Source of the DNA: Chitinophagaceae bacterium
GTDB lineage: Bacteria; Bacteroidota; Bacteroidia; Chitinophagales; Chitinophagaceae
Direction of reading: 5' to 3'
Assembly (NCBI GenBank): GCA_009996555.1
Contig: JAACZX010000123.1
Location: 1 to 7,009 of the forward strand
Length of the DNA: 7,009 nucleotides
Below, piece after piece: positions 1 through 7,009 of the stretch (the first letter of the stretch is position 1; each line of letters opens with the position of its first letter). The position numbers were made by a program, and so were the translations under genes. A model generated the notes under the pieces. That model was not told the origin of the DNA and did no database searches. It was given only the letters and a program-made list of their open reading frames with translations.

Positions 1-406
1 CCCTAATGATGTGTTTGGTTTTGCCATGATCAAAGATTTTATTCTGATGCGTTTAGGTGAAACGTATTTATTAAAAGCAGAAGCACAACTGAAGCAAAAT
101 AATACCACCGGTGCGGCAACAACCATCAACATCATTCGTGCAAGGGCAAATGCTACGCCTGTTACTGGCGCACAAATCAATATGGACTTTATTCTTGATG
201 AAAGAGCAAGAGAATTGCTTGCTGAAGAGAACAGGAGAATGACGTTGATGCGTACAGGAACATTAGTTGAAAGAATAAAACGTTTGAACGTGCAAACAAT
301 CAATCCTGTTGTAGGTCTTTTGCCAAAGCATTTACTGATGCCTGTTCCACAAACAGAAATTAATCTGAATAAAGATGCGATCCTGGAACAAAATCCGGAT
401 TATTAA
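1..406 (+). CDS. SusD/RagB-family outer-membrane glycan-binding protein, C-terminal part (5' end outside window)
   Basis: This is the last ~134 codons of a gene that is open to the left edge; the reading frame begins at base 2 and ends with TAA at 404-406. The protein has the usual SusD_RagB C-terminal signature: an LRLAEtYLLKAEA-like helix (here MRLGETYLLKAEAQL), then INIIRARANA, then FILDERARELLAEENRRMTLMRTGTL, and finally a short segment reading LLMPVPQTEINLN followed by QNPDY at the very end, where the family normally has PIPQ.EI..N and QNPGY. SusD proteins are surface lipoproteins that cap a SusC TonB-dependent transporter and capture glycan pieces for import; the SusC gene is expected just upstream, outside the window. 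The N-terminal lipoprotein signal cannot be checked. The strong hairpin 15 bases after the stop suggests that transcription partly or wholly ends here before the enzyme genes. Family assignment is secure; the ligand is unknown. Confidence 0.93.
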   Translation, partial: PNDVFGFAMIKDFILMRLGETYLLKAEAQLKQNNTTGAATTINIIRARANATPVTGAQINMDFILDERARELLAEENRRMTLMRTGTLVERIKRLNVQTINPVVGLLPKHLLMPVPQTEINLNKDAILEQNPDY

Positions 407-420
407 TCAGGCTAATATTA

Positions 421-456
421 GTGATAGTTCCGGAGGTGTTCTTCCGGAACTATCAC
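421..456 (+). terminator. Strong intergenic hairpin after the susD-like gene (terminator or transcript-end stabiliser)
   Basis: Bases 421-434 (gtgatagttccgga) and 443-456 (tccggaactatcac) are exact reverse complements. The stem extends inward by a G-T wobble (435/442) and a G-C pair (436/441), giving 16 pairs closed by a TGTT tetraloop (437-440). It begins 15 bases after the susD-like stop codon. There is no clean T-run directly after it (the next bases are ATTCAGG), so it is not a textbook intrinsic terminator; it may instead be a partial terminator or a 3'-end stabiliser. Such a hairpin between transport and enzyme genes of a PUL would let susCD transcripts outnumber enzyme transcripts, which is inference. 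Confidence 0.75.
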
Positions 457-537
457 ATTCAGGAATTATTAATTTTATAAATATTTTGTATAGTTAAACG
501 TAATGAAATAATTGACATCTGTAAACAAGGTTAGTAA

Positions 538-1881
538 ATGAAAAATTGCGTGAATTTGATGTGCCGTTTTTTTGGTGGGCCGATGCTGCTGTTTTATTTA
601 TGCTTTTTTAGCAAAGTAACAGTCGCTCAAAAAGGGGCGAATGCGCTTGAAATTATCAATGTGGGCGAAGGCTGGGCAGGTAATTCTGTTAATACAGTGG
701 TGTTTCGAAAGAACTCATTGGTTACATACAAAGAAGTTCAGTTCATTAGTTACTATGATGCTGATGGATTTGTAGTGTTGGGCAAACGAAAGTTGAATGA
801 ACAAACATGGGAATTAAAACGCACTGTATATAAAGGCAATATCAACGATGCGCATAACAGCATCAGCATTGCAGTTGATGGAAATGGTTACCTGCACATG
901 GCATGGGATCATCACAATCATCCGTTGCGATATGTGCGAAGCAAAGAACCATTGTCGTTAGAATTAACAGAAAAAATGCCGATGGTTGGCAAGGATGAAG
1001 GTAAACTGAGTTATCCTGAATTTTATCATTTACCCAATGGCGATCTGTTATTCTTCTATCGTGATGGCGGATCGGGCAACGGTAATATGGTGATGAACCG
1101 TTACGATGTTGCTACGCAAAAATGGAGCCGTATTCAAACTAATTTAATTGATGGTGAAGGGAAACGCAATGCATACTGGCAGGCTTGTGTTGATGCAAAA
1201 GGAACCATTCATGTGTCGTGGGTGTGGAGAGAAAGCCCCGATGTGGCAAGTAATCATGATATGAGTTATGCCCTGTCGAAAGATGGCGGACGCAGCTGGC
1301 AAAAATCAACCGGTGAAGTGTATCAACTGCCGATTCGTATGGCAACAGCAGAAGTTGTTTGTACTATTTCGCAAAGCAGTGAACTCATCAACCAAACATC
1401 AATGACAACAGACGCAGATGGGAATGCAGTTATTGCGACTTACTGGAAAGGAAAAAATAATGTGCCGCAGTATAAGATCATCAGCAACACAGCAAAAGGC
1501 TGGACTGTAACCGATCTGGGTTTCCGCACAAGCAATTTCAGCTTAAGCGGCGCAGGCACCAAACAAATACCTATTGCAAGGCCGCAAGTGTTGTGCACAG
1601 GTATTGGAAAGAAAAAACAAATCATATTGGTTTTTCGTGATGCAGAAAGAGGCAATAAAGTTTCCATCGCCTGCGGCACACTTCAAAAAACAAATTGGAA
1701 AATAATTGACCTCACAACAAATGGAGTGGGAGCATGGGAACCAACGTTTGATACAGAATTATGGAAGAGCAAACAGCAACTGCATTTGTTTGTGCAACAG
1801 GTTACACAGGCCGATGCAGAGGGAGTGGTGAATACAAAGCCTCAGATGGTACAGGTGTTGGAATGGAGTTTAAAAAAGTAA
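538..1881 (+). CDS. Exported BNR_4-type beta-propeller protein, candidate polysaccharide lyase or glycosidase
   Basis: This 447-residue protein looks like the BNR_4 family (BNR repeat-containing, seven-bladed beta-propeller). A signal peptide is visible: a hydrophobic stretch at about residues 15-25 and a likely cut at VTVA|Q (after A30), so it should be periplasmic or exported, not a lipoprotein. Blade-like repeats of the 'DxxGxxHxxW' kind occur at 114-124 (VDGNGYLHMAW), 219-230 (DAKGTIHVSWVW) and 292-303 (DADGNAVIATYW), with an Asp-box-like SKDGGRSW at 247-254. The best-conserved block is DAHNS (H106) followed 20 residues later by WDHHNHPL (H125, H126, H128), then FYRDGG (Y174, R175) and NRYD (R188, Y189). 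His, Tyr and Arg in a propeller pore are what propeller lyases of families PL24/PL25 (ulvan) and the related PL27/GH145 rhamnose-cap enzymes use, so a lyase role is plausible but unproven. ATG 538 is the first start after an in-frame TAA at 535-537, and a weak AAGG lies 7 bases upstream. The GH105 gene follows after only 9 bases, so the two are almost surely co-transcribed, which supports a lyase/unsaturated-uronyl hydrolase pair. Confidence 0.85.
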   Translation: MKNCVNLMCRFFGGPMLLFYLCFFSKVTVAQKGANALEIINVGEGWAGNSVNTVVFRKNSLVTYKEVQFISYYDADGFVVLGKRKLNEQTWELKRTVYKGNINDAHNSISIAVDGNGYLHMAWDHHNHPLRYVRSKEPLSLELTEKMPMVGKDEGKLSYPEFYHLPNGDLLFFYRDGGSGNGNMVMNRYDVATQKWSRIQTNLIDGEGKRNAYWQACVDAKGTIHVSWVWRESPDVASNHDMSYALSKDGGRSWQKSTGEVYQLPIRMATAEVVCTISQSSELINQTSMTTDADGNAVIATYWKGKNNVPQYKIISNTAKGWTVTDLGFRTSNFSLSGAGTKQIPIARPQVLCTGIGKKKQIILVFRDAERGNKVSIACGTLQKTNWKIIDLTTNGVGAWEPTFDTELWKSKQQLHLFVQQVTQADAEGVVNTKPQMVQVLEWSLKK

Positions 1882-1890
1882 ATCAACTGA

Positions 1891-3072
1891 ATGAAACAGT
1901 TCATCCGTAAAAGAAATTTGGTTGCAGCAGTTGTGTTGGCACTTGTAGTTAGTTCCTGCAGTTCAACCAAACAAACAGCACAAACAGTTTCGAAAGACGG
2001 TATTTTAACCATCATTGATAAAGTAAATACTTACTGGCAAACAACCAATCCTGTGCATGGCAGATCGTTTTGGGATAATGCAGCGTATCACACCGGCAAC
2101 ATGGAAGTGTATGCGTTGACAAAGAACGAAGCGTTTAAAAATTATTCAGAGGCGTGGGCTGTGAAAAACGAATGGAAGGGCGCAAAAAGTAATAACAAAG
2201 CTGAATGGAAATTTAATTACGGTGAGAAAGATGAGTATGTATTGTTTGGTGATTGGCAGATCTGTTTTCAAACTTATATCGATCTGTACAATCTTCAGCC
2301 AAGCGAGGTAAAGATTGCCCGTGCAAAAGAAGTAATGAGTTACCAGGTAAGTACAACCGAAAATAAATACTGGTGGTGGGCCGATGGTTTGTATATGGTG
2401 ATGCCGGTAATGACGAAGATGTACAAGCTGACTGGTGATAAAATTTATCTCGAGAAACTCTACGAATACTATACGTACGCTAACAGCATTATGTACGATG
2501 CAGAAGAAAAAATCTACTACCGTGATGCGAAATATGTTTATCCGAAACATAAAACTGCCAGTGGCAAAAAAGATTTTTGGGCACGGGGCAATGGTTGGGT
2601 GTTTGCAGGGTTAGCGAAAGTATTACAGGATTTGCCGAAAGATGATGCACATTACAACGAGTATGTAGCGAAGTTTAAAGGCATGGCAGCAGCATTAAAA
2701 AATTACCAGCAGCCGGAAGGTCATTGGACAAGAAGCCTGCTGGATACAGCACAGTCGCCTGGTTACGAAACAAGCGGCACTGCATTTTTTACCTATGCGT
2801 ATTTATGGGGAATGAACAATGGTTATTTAGATAAAGCCACGTATAAATCAACAGCATTAAAGGGTTGGAACTATTTGCAAACAATTGCATTGCAACCCGA
2901 TGGTAAAGTTGGTTATGTACAACCGATTGGCGAAAGAGCTATTCCCGGGCAGGTGGTAGATAAAAATTCTACAGCAAACTTTGGTGTAGGAGCATTTCTC
3001 TTAGCGGCCTGTGAGCTTGTTCGTTTTACAAAAAAAAGAAATTATAAGAGTCAATTTCATATCAGCAGTTAA
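1891..3072 (+). CDS. GH105 unsaturated uronyl hydrolase, lipoprotein
   Basis: This 393-residue protein belongs to glycoside hydrolase family 105 (Glyco_hydro_88 fold, an (alpha/alpha)6 barrel). The family removes 4,5-unsaturated galacturonyl or glucuronyl residues left at chain ends by polysaccharide lyases, by hydrating the double bond. Visible marks are WWWADGLYMVMP at 161-172, whose D165 matches the catalytic Asp region of YteR; FWARGNGWVFAGLA at 229-242 with the RGNGW signature; and ETSGTAFF at 293-300. The N terminus has a basic start, a hydrophobic run (10-20) and a lipobox VSSC at 20-23, so C23 should be lipidated. Length is normal for the family. ATG 1891 is the first start after an in-frame TGA at 1888-1890, with no Shine-Dalgarno sequence. 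It sits 9 bases behind the BNR_4 gene and 59 bases before the GH2 gene. Whether it prefers a rhamnogalacturonan, ulvan or arabinogalactan-derived product cannot be read from the sequence. A run of eight A at 3030-3037 lies close to the stop and precedes a tail (NYKSQFHISS) that looks unconserved to me. Confidence 0.93.
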   Translation: MKQFIRKRNLVAAVVLALVVSSCSSTKQTAQTVSKDGILTIIDKVNTYWQTTNPVHGRSFWDNAAYHTGNMEVYALTKNEAFKNYSEAWAVKNEWKGAKSNNKAEWKFNYGEKDEYVLFGDWQICFQTYIDLYNLQPSEVKIARAKEVMSYQVSTTENKYWWWADGLYMVMPVMTKMYKLTGDKIYLEKLYEYYTYANSIMYDAEEKIYYRDAKYVYPKHKTASGKKDFWARGNGWVFAGLAKVLQDLPKDDAHYNEYVAKFKGMAAALKNYQQPEGHWTRSLLDTAQSPGYETSGTAFFTYAYLWGMNNGYLDKATYKSTALKGWNYLQTIALQPDGKVGYVQPIGERAIPGQVVDKNSTANFGVGAFLLAACELVRFTKKRNYKSQFHISS

Positions 3073-3077
3073 TCGTA

Positions 3078-3101
3078 AGCCGGCTGTTTCTACAGCCGGT
3101 T
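3078..3101 (+). terminator. GC-rich intergenic hairpin between GH105 and GH2 genes
   Basis: CCGGCTGT (3080-3087) pairs perfectly with ACAGCCGG (3092-3099) around the loop TTCT. A G-T wobble and an A-T pair lengthen the stem to 10 pairs (3078-3087 with 3092-3101). It begins 5 bases after the GH105 stop codon. The sequence after the stem (CTTAAACAC) has no T-run, so it may be a weak terminator, an mRNA processing or stability element, or both. The GH2 start follows 30 bases later with no convincing promoter between, so some read-through is likely. Confidence 0.6.
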
Positions 3102-3122
3102 CTTAAACACACAAAGAATTAA

Positions 3123-6234
<3,112 letters not shown>

Positions 6235-6258
6235 TTTTAGTACATCTATTCAGAATTT

Positions 6259-6313
6259 GTGTCCTTTATGTATGCTCTGTGTTTTTCGTGTAACAGGGAT
6301 GCATAAAGGACAT
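6259..6313 (+). promoter_or_regulatory. Long imperfect hairpin between the GH2 and GH16 genes
   Basis: TGTCCTTTATGTAT (6260-6273) pairs with ATGCATAAAGGACA (6299-6312): 14 pairs with one G-T wobble. After a one-base bulge (6274) the stem goes on with CTCTGT (6275-6280) against ACAGGG (6293-6298), six pairs with one wobble, around a 12-base loop. A wobble at 6259/6313 lengthens the base. The hairpin begins 25 bases after the GH2 stop. No T-run follows, so it is not a classic terminator. Its 3' arm holds the only Shine-Dalgarno-like string in the gap (AAAGGA, 6305-6310) and touches an in-frame ATG at 6312 that could be an alternative GH16 start. It may be a transcript-end structure for GH2 or a leader structure for GH16; the sequence does not decide. 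Confidence 0.6.
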
Positions 6314-6377
6314 GAAGTTAAAAGCCACTCGTAAATTGTCTTCGGGTAAACGATTTGAGTATAAACGTTTTTTAATC

Positions 6378-7009
6378 ATGGTCATTCGCTACTGCATCTA
6401 CCTAGGTTTCATTCTGCTTCTTACCGCAGGTTGCAACAGGCATTCAGCGGTAAAAACAAAACAAACAACCGTTACGCCAGATGGTTATACATTAGTGTGG
6501 GCCGATGAGTTTAACAGCAACGGTAAGCCCGATACAGCCAACTGGAAATACGAATATGGATTTGTGCGTAACGAAGAATTACAATGGTATCAACCGGAGA
6601 ATGCGTTTTGTGAAAAAGGGTTGTTGGTGATTGAAGCAAGGAAAGAAAGTAAACCGAATCCACGCTACCAGGAAGGTTCAAACGACTGGAGAAGAAAACG
6701 GACAACGATCGATTATACTTCTTCCTGTATCATTACCGCCGGGAAACAGCAATGGTTGTATGGCCGTTTTGAAATGCGTGCACGAATTGACATACGTAAT
6801 GGTTTATGGCCGGCTTGGTGGACGCTGGGTGTAAGCAAGCCATGGCCTGGCAATGGAGAAATTGATATTATGGAATTCTATCGTGGAAAGTTGCTGGCGA
6901 ATATTGCATGCCTCGGCAGCAACCGCAAAGCTGAATGGTATAGTAATACGTTCAATATCGATTCAATGGGAGAAAAAAAATGGGCCGATGAGTTTCACGT
7001 GTGGCGCAT
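6378..7009 (+). CDS. GH16 endo-glycanase lipoprotein, N-terminal part (3' end outside window)
   Basis: An open frame of 210 complete codons runs off the right edge. The family is glycoside hydrolase 16 (beta-jelly-roll, retaining endo-enzymes on beta-1,3/1,4-linked glucans or galactans). Marks: LVWADEFN (39-46) and ANWKYEYG (54-61) near the start, ELQWYQPENAF (67-77), GLLVIEARKE (81-90), YGRFEMRARI (128-137), GLWPAWWTLG (142-151), and the catalytic motif GEIDIMEFY (160-168) with nucleophile E161, D163 and acid/base E166, followed by FHVWR (206-210) where the sequence ends. A lipobox-like TAGC places the lipidated Cys at 19, so it is likely surface- or membrane-anchored. ATG 6378 gives a compact signal peptide (MVIRYC...). 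An in-frame ATG at 6312 would add 22 residues (MKLKATRKLSS...) and an unusually long n-region, so 6378 is preferred. Sequence after the catalytic motif (EFYRGKLLANIACLG) differs from laminarinase-like EYVG, so beta-1,3-glucan should not be assumed; a galactan backbone is possible. Confidence 0.88.
   Translation, partial: MVIRYCIYLGFILLLTAGCNRHSAVKTKQTTVTPDGYTLVWADEFNSNGKPDTANWKYEYGFVRNEELQWYQPENAFCEKGLLVIEARKESKPNPRYQEGSNDWRRKRTTIDYTSSCIITAGKQQWLYGRFEMRARIDIRNGLWPAWWTLGVSKPWPGNGEIDIMEFYRGKLLANIACLGSNRKAEWYSNTFNIDSMGEKKWADEFHVWR

Noticed and set aside
457..537. Possible promoter before the BNR_4 gene (TTGACA at 512-517; ATATTTTG at 481-488)
   Set aside because: TTGACA has no partner at proper spacing before the start codon and is not the Bacteroidota type; ATATTTTG misses the TA of the TAnnTTTG element and has no TTG at the -33 distance.
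2146..2550. 134-codon minus-strand open frame
   Set aside because: It lies wholly inside the well-supported GH105 gene, shows no family resemblance, and is explained as the shadow of that coding sequence.
6345..6377. Promoter for GH16 around CGATTTGAG
   Set aside because: The match to TAnnTTTG is incomplete (GATTTG) and the nearest upstream TTG is only about 12 bases away, too close for the usual spacing.

Overview
The window looks like part of a polysaccharide utilization locus (PUL) from a Bacteroidota bacterium. The evidence is a SusD/RagB-type protein end followed by exported carbohydrate-active enzymes on the same strand, two of them with lipoprotein signals. Moderate-to-low GC, A/T-rich spacers and few Shine-Dalgarno sequences also fit. 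A Chitinophagaceae-like host is my guess from the flavour of the GH2, GH105 and SusD sequences and is not proven here.

Layout, all on the + strand: the 3' end of a SusD-like glycan-binding lipoprotein gene (to 406); a near-perfect 16-bp hairpin (421-456); a BNR_4-type beta-propeller protein (538-1881); nine bases later a GH105 unsaturated uronyl hydrolase lipoprotein (1891-3072); a small GC-rich hairpin (3078-3101); a LacZ-like GH2 beta-galactosidase split by a frameshift near 5433-5440 (3132-6234); a long imperfect hairpin (6259-6313); and the 5' part of a GH16 endo-glycanase lipoprotein (6378 to the window edge). The GH16 gene is a real gene that runs off the end. No RNA gene, insertion sequence, CRISPR array or regulator gene was seen.

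How the parts may work together (inference): SusD and its SusC partner, which would lie upstream of the window, bind and import oligosaccharides. GH16 would cut the polymer at the cell surface. The BNR_4 protein, if it is a beta-propeller lyase like PL24/PL25/PL27, would make chains ending in a 4,5-unsaturated uronic acid. GH105 removes exactly that kind of residue. GH2 would remove beta-galactosyl (or a related beta-glycosyl) residues. A lyase-like propeller, GH105, GH2 and GH16 together suit a complex acidic glycan such as arabinogalactan protein, rhamnogalacturonan or ulvan. The window cannot choose between these.

I do not see a wholly new system here. The points most worth a second look are the GH2 frameshift, the unproven chemistry of the BNR_4 protein beside GH105, and the three intergenic hairpins, which suggest graded expression along the cluster.
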